64,000 bases of DNA. Origin: Hyposmocoma kahamanoa (lineage: Eukaryota > Arthropoda > Insecta > Lepidoptera > Cosmopterigidae). The notes under the pieces are model-generated. The model was given only the letters and a program-made list of their open reading frames with translations, searched no databases and was not told where the DNA came from. Location of the stretch: contig NW_020653945.1 of NCBI RefSeq assembly GCF_003589595.1, positions 7,814,458 through 7,878,457 of the forward strand, given 5' to 3'. Shown piece by piece: positions 44,360 to 56,275 of the stretch. Each line of letters begins with the position of its first letter. The stretch's first letter is position 1. Position numbers and translations under genes: made by a program.

Positions 44360-47215
44360 GGAAAGTGGTGTAAGAATTACGCCAAAAAATTCAAGTGGCA
44401 ATAACAAAAATAAGAGAAAATCGACAGACTTTTTACAGGCTAAAAAAATAAACTTTTTATGCATATGTTGCTAACCAAGGCAGGCACTTTGAGAATATAT
44501 TGTAAAATAATTCTTGTTTGCTTTTTAATAATCATTTATAATTAATTCTTGCTGTTTGATTTTGTTCCGAAGTTTCAACCCACACACTCTCAAAACTTTT
44601 TGTGCATTATTTATGAATTTGAATAAGAAATCTTAGTTGAACTAATGTTTTCTTTTAATTAATTAAGTTAAAATTGTTCGAATAACGATTATGATACAAA
44701 TTGTCAATTTTGGTTTTTATTGACTCAGTGCACGTGATGTCAATTTCTGAAGACGTTACAATAATTACACCACTACAACAAATCTTAAGGTAGGTTTTAA
44801 GGCTTATTAGCAAATTCAGATAGGCCATTTTTCTCACTCACGAATTTTTAGAAAACTTAACAATTTATTCGTAAACGAATAAAAATTAACTAAAAGTTTA
44901 AAATAACGGCGAAATCAAAAACAAACACAAAAATGCCACATTGCATGCTAGCTACGTGGTCACACTACTTCCATACCAAATTTCAATTCATTTAGTGGAA
45001 TAGTTTTCAAATTAGAATGGTTTTGGTGACTAGAGCAGAAAATGTTTATAAAAGTACCTACATGAAAAATCATAACTTCTAAACTATTGATTTTCGCAAA
45101 ACTAATGTCCATTTTAAATGAGTTATTACGATGGCCTCTATCTGAAAAAAAGAAGAAAGAAGAAATAAGGTCCATTTACCTGATGAGTTGCCAGGGCTGG
45201 ATGGCCCTTATTTCGTCTCTATTTCTGGTTATATACTCGATGTGAATGGAAAAGTATCGCAGTTAAAAATGAAAACGACTAGTCTTGTTACCCAGAAGCT
45301 GTAAAGAATAAAAACATTTCCCACAAATGCATCGACTTATGTAACAACCATGCATTGTATAATGCGTGTCTATTATTCGCGGCGGAAACCGTACGACCTC
45401 TGAGCTGATTAGCCGTTCGTTTTATATCGCCACAGCAGTTACTGTCAACTAGGGTATGTTACACAATTATAAAGTTTCGCGACCCGTTTTATTCAGTTCA
45501 GATTATAGATAATAACTGCTTATCTGTTGCCTCTGGAAATCTCTTACGACTGTTTGTTTTGTTTAAAATCCATGCACCGCTTATTTCTTACATAACTACG
45601 TTAATAAATATTTCTAATACTTGTTGTAGAATAAAATAAATACAGTTTATTAGAACCATGGTATAAATACAGTTGTTCTAATTAAATAATAGTATCACAT
45701 CGCACCGTTAAGTCAATAATGTTAATACATTATGTATGAGTTAATACTCAAAAACTGGATTATTTCAGACTAAATGAAATAGGAATTACTCACTTCCCGT
45801 AAAAGATTATTCAATTTTGTGTATAGGTTAAAGTTTATTACAGACATCTAAACAATTTCCTACTTGCTAAATATATTTAAAAATAAAAAGGAGAAGACAA
45901 TTTCAAATTTTCATGTACGGACTGTTTTGTTCAAAATAGCTCACAAAAAGTTTGTCTTTTTGAGTTAAGTAGATATCTTTTAATTGTTTCTTACAATATT
46001 CTAACGACGGTTTCATAGACGTGTAGAGAATCAAATTTCACGTTCAACAATAGTATAATCTTGAATATCACATATTGTGAGTTACAATACTATAGTAATA
46101 GCAGCACGAATGATTCCTGACAGGGTATAGCAAATTGCACTTAAATGTAGTTTGTATTATAATATTAATTACCACGATAGAAATGTAATTTGAATTCGGT
46201 ACTAAATATACATATAGGCTATTATACATCGAGATCATATTGTTGAGAAGAAATGTCTTTAGTTTGGAAGTTAGTGAATTGTTTTAGTTATACTTTTTGT
46301 ACATGGACCTTTTTTATAGATTTCCAGAATCCGTTATGGGAGGAACAATTTGCCTTTGCAGCGTGCACTCTTGTGAATTCAAACAGATTAAAATTAAAAT
46401 TATTTCATAAAAATGTGACGACTTCTTGAATAAATAAAGAGGGGAGGGTCAGTAATAGATTTATGAAATACGGCTTGTATTAGGTGATCCGCGTGGACCC
46501 GAGTTGGATACCAGGATAGCAGGAATGTGGAAATGATACGTATACTATTTAAGTTTTTTTAAGGTCATCTATTAGTCTAGTTCTTATTATTTGATTCTAA
46601 AGGCAACAACAATAAGTCCAGCACAGCCCTAGTCATCGTCCAAAATTAGACAAGCAGAGAACCATATTCCAACCGGTATTTAGTGTGTCAATTTAGGCGT
46701 TACCCATGTGCAATTATAAAATACGAGTTGTCCTTCTTCGAGAGCGCAGCGATGAACTCAATTTAAAACATGTGAGTCATGTAGAGTATTAATAGAACTG
46801 ACCACTTTCAGAAAGTTAAAACGAATATAAAGAAAAGTCGCTTAGTGAGACATACGAAAAACAAAAACATATTAATTATATTCTGGGATATTATAGGATT
46901 CAAAAACGATGGTATCACAACTTGGAAGTCTTGGTATTCAATGTCACTAATTGGCAATAGTTTCGTAATTTCCTAGAAACACTCGATAATAAAAAAATGT
47001 TCCGTAATGACATTGTATAATAAAAAAAACTGTCACTAGCATTGTCAAGAAAGACTTAACTTTCTCTATTGCGGAGGGTTTAGGCGCCGACGGAAGTTTC
47101 TACGAACTATCTACAATGAGTGCTTCCTTCCCTTTTATATTGTTCCATTCAATTCTAATGCAACTAAAAATAAATTATATAATCAATTTATAAGGATGTT
47201 AACATTTCAAAACAA
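44360..47215. other. Stretch without recognised genes
   Basis: AT-rich. A segment at 44960-45160 (minus) reads like part of the same relic transposon as 44256-44350 (shared CAGATAGAGGMCAT string in inverted orientation). Otherwise no repeat or exon recognised. Confidence 0.45.
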
Positions 47216-47222
47216 GAAGAGC

Positions 47223-47342
47223 GCAATTAAACAATTTAATAGGTATTTTCGTACCTACCTAATATCCCGACGTTTCGGCCCGGTTACACTGGCCGCTGTC
47301 ACTGGGCACGTGTGAAAATACCTATTACATTGTTTAATTGCA
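47223..47342. mobile_element. 120-bp fold-back element with CGACGTTTCGG core
   Basis: Arms GCAATTAAACAATTTAATAG, GTATTTTCG and inverted GCAATTAAACAATGTAATAG, GTATTTTCA pair over about 31 bp. Between them CCCGACGTTTCGGCCCGG, TTACACTGGCCGC shares its core with the much larger fold-back at 52.6 kb. Non-coding. Confidence 0.8.
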
Positions 47343-47349
47343 TTTATTC

Positions 47350-49865
47350 CTATTTAGAAGTATTAGTATAATGGTACGCGAAAATTTAAGTGTATATAAG
47401 GGTGTAGATTCTATTAGCTACCCGCGTTAACACCAGCGTTTATCGCATGTATCGATGCTGATACACATTCAGTGCCGATATTCGCGTCGTGACATTACCT
47501 GAAGGGGGTATGACGGCACGCTGGAGTAATTTACAAACATTTAGAAACTGATGGAAAGCCGAAAAAACAGCTGTCGTCGTTCTCACCTTTAATAAATTTC
47601 CTTTATGATTAAGCTAGACAGATTGATTGATTTTATGTAAGTCGCATATTTGAGTTAATAAATGTCATTAAAAAAATTAAAATCATAAAAAAGCTTTTTC
47701 ACATAGATTCAATAAGGATCTGTACATTTTTAAGATTTTTTTAAATATATAAATCAGCATCCTCATCACCATCTGCTGAGGTTAAAGTAAAAAAAAGAAC
47801 CATATCCGTATACGCTGATGCGTATAAAGTCTGCATCAGCAACAACACTGGTTAACACCACATGGTAGCTTAGACATAGTAGACTACATATCTATTCCAA
47901 TTAAAGGGCAGAATATAATACAACTACTACCACCTATATTGATTTGTTATTTTAGAAGTATACGTATCATCAAGGAATAAATTTATTTTTAAAACCAAAA
48001 GAGGTCACTCTAAAATAAGCCCTTTGATCGAGCATCAAAAGGAAATCACTTACTGGAGCATTAATGCGCCTTTTATGCAATTGTTCTACAATACATCATA
48101 TACGCCTTTGAATTCATTGAGTCGATTATTCGATTTGGTTCCTTGGAGTCACGATTCAATTCTGACTTTAGCTTTTGTGGGGCAAGGAATGGCTTTTGTT
48201 GGAATTTTTTGCGTTAAAATAGTCTTTAATGAATAGTCTTTACATCGGTTATCTCTTAAGAAGTACTTCAAAAGTATTAAGTTTACAAGCATATAATTAC
48301 TTTATGTTTGATTGATTTATGAGTTATTAGACAATAAATTAAAATATACAAGTACGGTACAATAAAAGCTTAAATACTAGAAATTTAAACTAGGATTAAA
48401 TTATATGAATAAAATTGGGTCCCGCGGCCAGTTGCCCAAGATGTTGGTATGGTTACCCCTTTTTACAGCTATGCTAATGCGTTGAGAAAGGTAGCTGCCG
48501 GCTCTTGGGTTCCCAGACAGTCTATTAATGTTTTGGTCAAATTGTAACTATAAAGTAGGTAAAATGACGCGATCGAAAATTTTCTATATAATAGAAAAAT
48601 ATGAAATGAATTCAATTTTATACCGAGTTCTGTACTGCAAGTTGTGTATACGACATCCAACAACATGTGTCTAATAATCCTCCACATCATAACTTTGATA
48701 TAACGAAATGATTGTATTACGGGTATTACTTAACGTTCTCTTACGATGCGTAATCTCTTGGGAACTTCGACAACATTGTTGATATTTAGAACTATCAGAT
48801 TCCATTGCTATAGAGGTACATATACGATGTTAGAAGTGAATGGAAGTTCTCATATTTGTCTGTTAAACTGTGTTTGTAAGACCTACTAGTGTAATAAAAA
48901 AAATACGTTTATAATGCAAAACAAATCGTTTATCTATTAATTATGCAAATTGTCAGGCATTGACTAATTGCTTCATGTACCTAATTCTAATTTCATACTG
49001 ATTTATGTGTATCATACAAATGCAACTCTACATTGTGATGTTGTAAGAAGTAATACGTGTAGTGGTCCGGGTGATAGGAAAGATCTTTCTTTTGATATAA
49101 TATACAGAATTTTTATTCATATTAAAACTTTTCCCACCCACCGAATAAACGTGTAAAGGAAAAACTGCAACTTTACAGTAGCGACTAAAAAGTTATAAAA
49201 TAATACTCAATGATGATTGGATACATAAATACAATGTATGGCCAAATGAAAGATAAAAAACATTTTAAGCCTCTTATATTATATTAAAATATGAAACACG
49301 AAAATATTGATAGTTTATCGGAAATTAATAAAAACCCTTTAAATTTTTAAGCTACGTAAAAATGACTTTCGCGGCTGTTCGCTTGTATTGTTTACACTAT
49401 TATTCGTGGGAAAAGTTACATACATATTTACTTTAAAATGTAACATAATATAACTCTGTTTTACTATGGATGTTAAGATTTGTCAATGCGACAATTATAA
49501 TTGTAGTTACGTAATTATTCTAGTAATTGGTCATACATTTTAAAAGTGCACAAATGCATTACAATTTTAAAGATTTTTAAAGATTCAATATTACAAGGTT
49601 AGTTAGTTATAAACATGCAAGAGTAGATACTGTGCAAAATACATACTTGCAATATTCATGCGAGATTGTTGATTATTTATTGATTATTTTCCGTAGAACA
49701 AACATCGGAGTACCGAATAAGCATTAATTGGAAAATTCTTATGTGAAAAATATGAGGTGTATTTTGAGCGGGAAAATCCAAAAACCCAAAAAAATACTGT
49801 AAAAGCTTTTACACGTTTAGTCGGCGGGGCCGCCGTTTTATTATTTTTTTAAGTTAATTACTTTT
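47350..49865. other. Stretch without recognised genes
   Basis: AT-rich. The 70-codon plus frame at 48024-48236 is hydrophobic at its end (L-T-L-A-F-V-G-Q-G-M-A-F-V) but has no splice context or recognisable family. Confidence 0.45.
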
Positions 49866-49870
49866 ATTAA

Positions 49871-50104
49871 CTGTCTCCGTGGCCGAACGGTTACCATGCT
49901 GGACAGCCACGCAAAGGTCCCAGGTTTAATTCCCGGGCCGAGAGAAATATTTGTATGGCCTACATTCATTTTTCTCGTAAGCTTGGGTGTAATTTCTAGT
50001 TGTCTATGTGTGTGTCCATGGTACTCGCGACACAGGGTTTTCCCGAATGCGGGGCTACGTTGAGTGTATTCAAGTTTGTTAGTTGCATACCAATGATAAT
50101 GCAA
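49871..50104 (+). mobile_element. tRNA-derived SINE, family K, copy 1
   Basis: Head CTGTCTCCGTGGCCGAACGG (A box) and CCCAGGTTTAATTCCCGGGC (B box with one change), tRNA-like spacing. Body GCTTGGGTGTAATTTCTAG, GTCCATGGTACTCGCGACAC, AGGGTTTTCCCGAATGC. Different from families A, H and G. The 87-codon minus frame across it is a shadow. Confidence 0.85.
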
Positions 50105-50137
50105 GCGCGGTAAGCATTAAGATATAGAACATTTTAA

Positions 50138-50157
50138 TCATTGACTTACAAATAAAT
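50138..50157. repeat. Solo end of MITE T
   Basis: TTAATCATTGACTTACAAAT matches the terminal repeat of the elements at 26924 and 38171; no partner end within 400 bp. Confidence 0.6.
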
Positions 50158-50529
50158 TTTAATGCAAAAATTTTCACAACAAAACGCTATTCAATAACGA
50201 TTACGATTTAATGTTTTATAGCTGTATTTTTATTGGATACTGATAAAACGTACGAACTGGATATTATTCCGGCTTTAATCAATGAGCACAAAGTGACTGT
50301 AAAATAAAAATGAGAAACTGTTTAAATCTATACACGTATCCAAGGTCTCCAGACTGGTTCATGACAACTCATAATAACCTCCGGCTTTAATAAAATCGAT
50401 TGTAAAACAACGCCAACAAATAGGACTGATAAAGATAAATAATGACCGTCTACATATACTTAAGGACTTTTAATCTAGTTTAATTATTTCGTACAGAATT
50501 TTTTAAATCGCATTACGTGATGCAAACGT

Positions 50530-50748
50530 GTTTTTTCTTTTGTAGTGGCGGGACGAACAAGTCGTGCGCCTGGTAGTAAGCGACACGCTTGTCCACAACA
50601 ATTGCAGTATCACTCAGTGCTTTAATCGCAAAGATCTTATGGACACTGCTACTGCGCCCGTCACCCTGAGACATAAGTTGACAAGTCCCATGTGCCTGTA
50701 TCACCAGCACGCACCCTTACCATTCAAAACCGGAACGCGTAATGCTTA
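50530..50748 (+). repeat. Interspersed family C, copy 8 (3' truncated)
   Basis: GTGTTTTTTCTTTTGTAGTGG, GGACGAACAAGTCGTGCGCC and CTGCGCCCGTCACCCTGAG to AAAACCGGAACGCGTAATGC. Confidence 0.85.
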
Positions 50749-51059
50749 CATGTAATAATAAGCGCGATGAAATTTAAAAAAATATTGTATGAAAAGAAAA
50801 CAGAGACACCAGTACTTTACTCATGTGACACCAGTCCAGACAAGTCGTTCATACCAGGTGTCATAATCAGTTAAACAACGGATCCACCGTCACCGTCTGA
50901 CAGCATCTGTCAATTAGACAGCCGGCCTTACGTCAACATCGAACTTAACCTTTAGATGTTCACTTTTAAATATTTTCTAGGGCTCTAACTCATACGAGCT
51001 GCTATAGATAATAGGCATAGTAACAGTGACGCACCAATTGGTTATTGCAAACTGAACCA

Positions 51060-51146
51060 GTCCGAACGGTATGCGCACAGGTGCACGGGCGACCGACGGC
51101 GCGTGCGCAGCCCTCGACAGATACTCAGCTGCTGCTGATGACATTT
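51060..51146 (-). other. GC-rich coding-like island, possible first coding exon
   Basis: On the minus strand a methionine in good context (AAAATGTC) opens M-S-S-A-A-A-E-Y-L-S-R-A-A-H-A-P-S-V-A-R. It continues with A-P-V-R-I-P-F-G-L; the GC-rich part ends near 51060. No consensus GTRAGT donor follows, so the exon model cannot be closed. It is on the same strand as, and upstream of, the PH-like exons. Confidence 0.25.
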
Positions 51147-51339
51147 TGAAACTATTTACAGAGCAATTCACATAATCTTACTCTCGTTACTATGATCGTA
51201 CTAGATGGCTAGTAGTATAATGTGGCATACACCAGATGCTTAATTACTATTTAACATGAAATTACAATTTAAAAAAGCTTTAAAAAAGTATTTAAAAGAA
51301 AAAAGTAATTATACACACTATAATAATGCAGTCAATGTA

Positions 51340-51505
51340 GCATTTTTTTTTCTTAGGTTTTCTCTATTGTTACACAATGGAAAGGAAACAATTTTTTTTT
51401 ATGTAATTCTTTTTTTTCAATTTTTTTTNNNNNNNNNNTTTTTTTTATGTAATTCTTTTTTTTCAATTTTTTTTTATGTAATTCTTTTTTTTTTTCAAAA
51501 ATACC
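51340..51505. repeat. T-rich tandem repeat with a 10-N assembly gap
   Basis: A unit of about 25-28 bp, TTTTTATGTAATTCTTTTTTT followed by TCAA, is repeated at least three times around the N run at 51429-51438. The gap is a placeholder; true repeat number is unknown. The 106-codon open frame across it is meaningless. Confidence 0.9.
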
Positions 51506-51615
51506 AACCCTTTACAGGTCCCATAGCCAGGTCACGGCTGACTATGACAAAGTCAATCAAATGTTGGTTAGTGTGAAAAAAAAAACAAATATACGCGATT
51601 TCGATCTGAAAGAAA
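51490..51615. repeat. Fold-back family E, compressed copy
   Basis: CAACCCTTTACAGGTCCCAT is the family core; further right, AAAAAACAAATATACGCGAT and TTCGATCTGAAAGAAAAATG are the right arm. The left arm has been replaced by the T-rich tandem repeat. Confidence 0.65.
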
Positions 51616-51657
51616 AATGTTAAGAACTTTTTAAATATGAACCCTCAGACACTACTT

Positions 51658-51790
51658 CCCCCATTGTAAAGTACAGGCCTCCTGTAGTTTGTGCCATCTA
51701 CCACGATCTTGCTCTAGTCTCAGCTATCATCGGCCCGCGACTTTGACCATGTCATCTATCTAGTTGCACGTCTCACGTTTCTATACCAGC
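51658..51790 (-). pseudogene. LINE reverse-transcriptase ORF, C-terminal remnant (RTE-like), copy 2
   Basis: On the minus strand: I-D-D-M-V-K-V-A-G-R, two stops, then L-R-L-E-Q-D-R-G-R-W-H-K-L-Q-E-A and L-Q-W. The order 'DD-x-x-K-x-AG ... A-QDR-x-x-W-x-x-L-x-EA-x-x-x-QW' is the conserved end of the same lepidopteran LINE type as at 24525-24810. Confidence 0.7.
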
Positions 51791-51953
51791 AATAGGATCA
51801 CACGATACTCGCATTTGGGGTCATTCAGGTTCCGTGCAACTTTAAACCGACCCCGGATTCAAATGCTACAAGCCCTGTAGCCACATTTTGGCGACCACTC
51901 GGTTGTCACTTTACTACATGTGTCATTGACACGCTTCACAATACGACTTAAGT

Positions 51954-52231
51954 GTTTTTTTTTATGATACCAAGTGACTGGATGAACAAATCGTGCGCCT
52001 GCTGGTAAGCAACATACCTCTCCATAAGAAGTTGCAGTGCCACTCAATAGCTTTAAATCGCAATGATCTGAGGGGCATTGAGATATAAGTCTAATGAGCC
52101 TGTAATTTCACCAGCACCCTTACCCTTCAAAACAGGAATGTAATCCTTACATTACTGTTTGGCGGCAGAAGTTGGTAAGGTGGCAGTATTTACCCTGAAT
52201 GTACTCTTTCACAAGGAGCTCTACTGCTACT
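51954..52231 (+). repeat. Interspersed family C, copy 9
   Basis: TTTTTTTATGATACCAAGTG to CACAAGGAGCTCTACTGCTA, with a deletion after GATCTGAGGGGCATTGAGA. The terminal CTACTGCTACTGGATAGCAG forms a small hairpin. Confidence 0.85.
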
Positions 52232-52610
52232 GGATAGCAGTAGTATAGATAAAGTAATACAAACTCTGTAACAGTGGAATCTAAGATTTTATGAGATAGT
52301 ATGTTCCGCCAAACGAAAGTTATAAATTTGACACGCATCCAAAATTCTTATTTTTGTGACCTTAAATTTTTAAATCGTTTTACTAAATGTTACCAAACCA
52401 TGCTGAGGGCATATCATGAATTTTATCAGAGCCTATTTATCTGATCACGAACGCTATCATAGTAAATAACATACTTTCTATCAAGAACTATAATTTGAAT
52501 ACTAAATACATTAAAAATAACAACTTTTTTTAAATGCGCCATTTCTAGTTAGTTGTTAAGGTAATTTACCGCCTTATTTTTTTACAAACTATTAATTTAC
52601 TTTATTGTTA

Positions 52611-53160
52611 GGAAATGAAACTATTTTTCCGGATTTAAATCGCGTATATTTGTTTTTTCAAACAAACCGACGTTTCGGGCCCTTTACAGGTCCCATGGTT
52701 ACGGTTGACTGAGGTGGTACAGTCTTCAACCAGTTATGTCTAATATTGATGCAAACCACCCTATTTTTTTTCACTATAGTTACAATAGTTATTAATTAAA
52801 TACCTTATTTATAATTTTACAAAGAAAACATTCCAATTTACGCTATATTAAGTTTTACAAATTATTTTATAGAATGAATTTTTATTAAGTTCAATTTATT
52901 ATTAATTATTAATAGAAATTAGAATAAACTAAAACATATTAATTAGTACTGCAGTCTTATGTCTATTTGGGATTTTTCATTAGAGGAAATACTGGATCCC
53001 AAACTGATGGTACGGAGAAACCATCTTCCCTGTTGAAATTAGGATGTTTTTTCATTTCAATCGAAACGTCGGTTTGTTTGAAATAACAAATATATGCGAT
53101 TTAAATCCGGAAAAATAGTTTCATTTCCTATGTGTAACAATCGCGAAAACCTAAGAACTC
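52611..53160. mobile_element. Fold-back family E, reference copy
   Basis: Left arm 52611-52678 begins GGAAATGAAACTATTTTTCC and ends CAAACAAACCGACGTTT; the right arm 53063-53129 is its reverse complement with only a few mismatches over 65 bp. Core CGGGCCCTTTACAGGTCCCA follows the left arm. The loop of about 385 bp is AT-rich with one AGTACTGCAG site and no open frame. Right of the arm TATGTGTAACAATCGCGAAA recurs in other copies and belongs to the element. Large hairpin-forming, non-autonomous; transposase type unknown. Confidence 0.9.
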
Positions 53161-53583
53161 GTTACTTTATTATTATTAATTTACAAACTAAGTAGATCGC
53201 AAAGCAATACAGCAACTCAGAGTAACTTACTCAAGAGATCGTTTACGCCTGAAGAGCGAAGTCTCAAGTCTTGTTTTAAAAACATGTTACAATAACAAAA
53301 TAGTGCGAACTAAACCTGTGAAACAAATCGTGAACAAACATCGATTGAATAACGATCGGTATCATGGTAATATATGCGCCAACAATCGCCGTGCCCTAAC
53401 CAAACAGAAATACGAAGCGAGTTATTGGATGTTTCGAACATTCCCACGATAAACACTAGACGTGAATTTGTAAGGAATTGAATTTTTACATGCGGCAGTT
53501 ACATGCGGTACAATCGAGTGGAGACGGAATCGAGGCTCGAATATCCAACCTTTCGAGAAAAAAAAAATCACTTTTACATCATT

Positions 53584-53801
53584 TTTTTTTTATGATACCA
53601 AATCACGGGACGAACAAGTCGTGCACAAAGGGGCACTGCCACTGCTCCCTCATCTTGAGACGTAAGTTGTCAAGTCCCATGTGCCTGTCATTTCACCAGC
53701 ACCCTTATCCTCCAAAACCTTACTGCTTGGCGGCAGAAATAGGTCAGGTGGCAGTACTTCACTGGACGAATTCTTTCACAAGGAGCTCTACTGCTACTAA
53801 A
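53584..53801 (+). repeat. Interspersed family C, copy 10 (internally deleted)
   Basis: TTTTTTTATGATACCAAATC, then a jump from GAACAAGTCGTGC to AAAGGGGCACTGCCACTGC, ending GGAGCTCTACTGCTACTAAA. The 115-codon plus frame here is translated repeat. Confidence 0.85.
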
Positions 53802-54601
53802 ATTAGGCCTCTAATGGAGCTTTAATGTAAAGCACTTTTAAAATTTTTAACTACGGCCAATTAATTAGGCAGCATGGGCAGCACAATGAAGAAAGCAGCC
53901 TTGGTTATTAGTATTATAACACTGATTAAGTCAGCTCGTTCATTAAATACACAGAACAGGTGAATTCATTGTACTATCCTTGTATCTAGTTACCTATCAA
54001 TATGAATTGCAATACACGCAAAGTTTCGTTTGGCAAAGTTGAAATACAAAACTTTGATAAACGCTGAGATGAATATCAGAAGATGAATAACGAAAAAATT
54101 ACGGACATTAATTGTGGCTGTAACTGAGTTAAAACGCATGTTTTTTTCTTTAAAATTCTATTTCACCGGTACGACCATTAATTTTGGTGACAATGCAATT
54201 ATATTTGAGATACGGTAAGTCTAGAAATCGTTAGAGATTTACTGACAAGCGTTTTTCATAAAAATAATTGCCATTATTGGCTTAGTACGCAAAAGGTGCT
54301 GATGGAATTGAGTTAATTGACGCATATGCTGTTGATAATAGACTCGGTGATGGGTGAATTTTAATAAAGCTGTTGTAAAATTACACGTGTCTCGTTCGTT
54401 GAAGTTGGTCAATAGCATGTACAAATATGATTAAATTCGTACGAGTTGATATAATTCAAACTATTCGTGCACATTTTTGCTTTATTTTGTTGGCTCATAT
54501 ATCTTCATCAATTGTTTTTACTCGTCAATTACTTGTTTTTTCTACGTGATTCTTTAACAAAGTCGTACTTCTATAAATTAAGTAATACGGTATATTTTTT
54601 T

Positions 54602-54856
54602 AACTGGGATAACGAAACCATAGGAGGTACAATAAAACTGTCTTAGGAACCATTAGCTATTTTTTGTGAAAATAATTTTGGCATAGTAATTTTTTTGGAA
54701 GTTAACATTAAGAAAAATATTGTCAATGTAGTGAATAATTCATAATTGATTACAAAATTGACTGTCAAAATTGTTTTCACAAAAAAGTACCTAATGGTTC
54801 CTAAGACAGGTTTTTGTATCTCGTATGGTTTTGGATTTCCCAATACAGTCCCAGTT
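54602..54856. mobile_element. MITE with 70-bp inverted repeats
   Basis: Outer ends AACTGGGA on both sides. Arms share AAACCATA-GAG-TACAA and the long block CTGTCTTAGGAACCATTAG followed by TTTTTTGTGAAAA-AATTTTG in inverted orientation. About 255 bp in total, AT-rich, non-coding. Target duplication not resolved because the flanks are T runs. Confidence 0.8.
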
Positions 54857-55038
54857 TTACCACTCTCAAGTAGGTCTATTGCGGAAACACGATACTAGAA
54901 AGTCGTAGGAACGAGGTGACACTACTGACAACGGTGGTCATGCCACGGAACCGCGTGGACATTGAAAACGTATTACAGCTATTGTTATTTGAACAACTCT
55001 GTCAACTTCGCGGTTGACAAAAAATTGTACCAAAACCA

Positions 55039-55236
55039 CTACTTCATTTTATCGTAACGGAAAAAGAGTTTTTGTTTGTCTAACTGTGTACTTTTTCCAA
55101 AAAACCTCGCTTTGATAATGCTTAAGCACGTCTGAATCATGAAGGTCAACATGCTCAAGTTCGTAAAGAAAACCAATGCTAAATAAATGGCAAATGTCAC
55201 TGCTATTGTACAGTTAAACCAAAATACTTCTGGCAC
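55039..55236 (-). other. Hydrophobic 65-codon open frame, doubtful
   Basis: The minus-strand frame has one long hydrophobic stretch (I-A-V-T-F-A-I-Y-L-A-L-V-F-F) and a basic tail. No family recognised, no splice context, AT-rich codons. Probably chance. Confidence 0.15.
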
Positions 55237-55274
55237 GGAATAAAAGAAGCTTTATACGTCATGAATCCATTTAT

Positions 55275-55552
55275 ACGTTCCACTGCTGGCACGGGTCTCC
55301 TCTCAGGCGAGGTTTTAGTCTGAGAGGAGGACACCACGCTGGTCCAATGCGAACTTCACATGTTTTCTGTGGGTTGGGAAATTTCCTCGATGTGTAGGTT
55401 TCATCACGATGTTTTCCTTCACCGAGTTGATGAAAAATTCAAATTAAATTTCGCACATAAATTGCGAGAAACTTAAAGGTACGAGCCCGGATTGATATCC
55501 ACCACCTCTGCTTGAAAGGTGGTAGGTCAAACAATTATACATTTAACGCAAA
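55275..55552 (-). mobile_element. tRNA-derived SINE, family H, copy 2 (decayed)
   Basis: CCACTGCTGGCACGGGTCTC, CCACGCTGGTCCAATGCG and TCATCACGATGTTTTCCTTC match copy 1. The B box is damaged (CGGATTGATATCC on the plus strand) and a CTGAGAGGAGGA block replaces the usual GTCCACC region, making a small inverted repeat with CTCCTCTCAG. Confidence 0.85.
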
Positions 55553-56275
55553 GTCGATATATGAGGTATCATTTATCGTAGTTGCAAATATGCCGTAGTA
55601 GAAACTTTTGTAGAATTTTTTAAAATAACCCAAATATAGATAGTACAATGTATACGCATCTCTATGAAAAAAATATTTTTGTTGACATACTAGAAGTGAT
55701 TACAAAAAAGATTATATCGAAAAAAATGAATAATGATGTCGAATTAGAATCAACCGAGCATGAGATTACGAAATGGCTGTGACTGTGTCACGTGACACAT
55801 GTATGAACAATGGTGAACATTCGTGACCACCGCAGAATCCATATGGTGAGCAGGTTTGTGCAATCGATAAACACATAGAATCGAAGTGAATAGCAAACGC
55901 ATACGTAGTTGTAATGATTTCTAACCCTCGAACTATTATTATCGTTCATGAAGTAATTACAAACCCGATTAACTTAACTATGTTAAATTAGCATCTCAAC
56001 ATGAAACCAGTCAGTTAAAGCGATGCGCTAGATCGACCGATCTAATAAATTGAAATCTATTTAACAACTACAAATACCGTTAACAGCGAGCACTTATCTT
56101 GTTAACTAAACATCGCACACCTTAAAATTTCGATGCTCAAATAGAATATTTCAATATCCCTAATCTTGGATGGAAAAGTTATCTGTACTTGGCAAACGGA
56201 TTTACAGTGTCAAGAATACGTCAACCTTGGTACTTGGTACTCTTTTAGGCCATGGGAGAAGCGACAGTCTAAAAT

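Noticed and set aside
49870..49945. Possible tRNA gene
   Set aside because: A and B boxes are present but the acceptor stem does not close and the head continues into a SINE body shared with 62.9 kb.
51256..51576. 106-codon open frame containing XXXX
   Set aside because: Runs through the N gap and poly-T repeat; no biological meaning.
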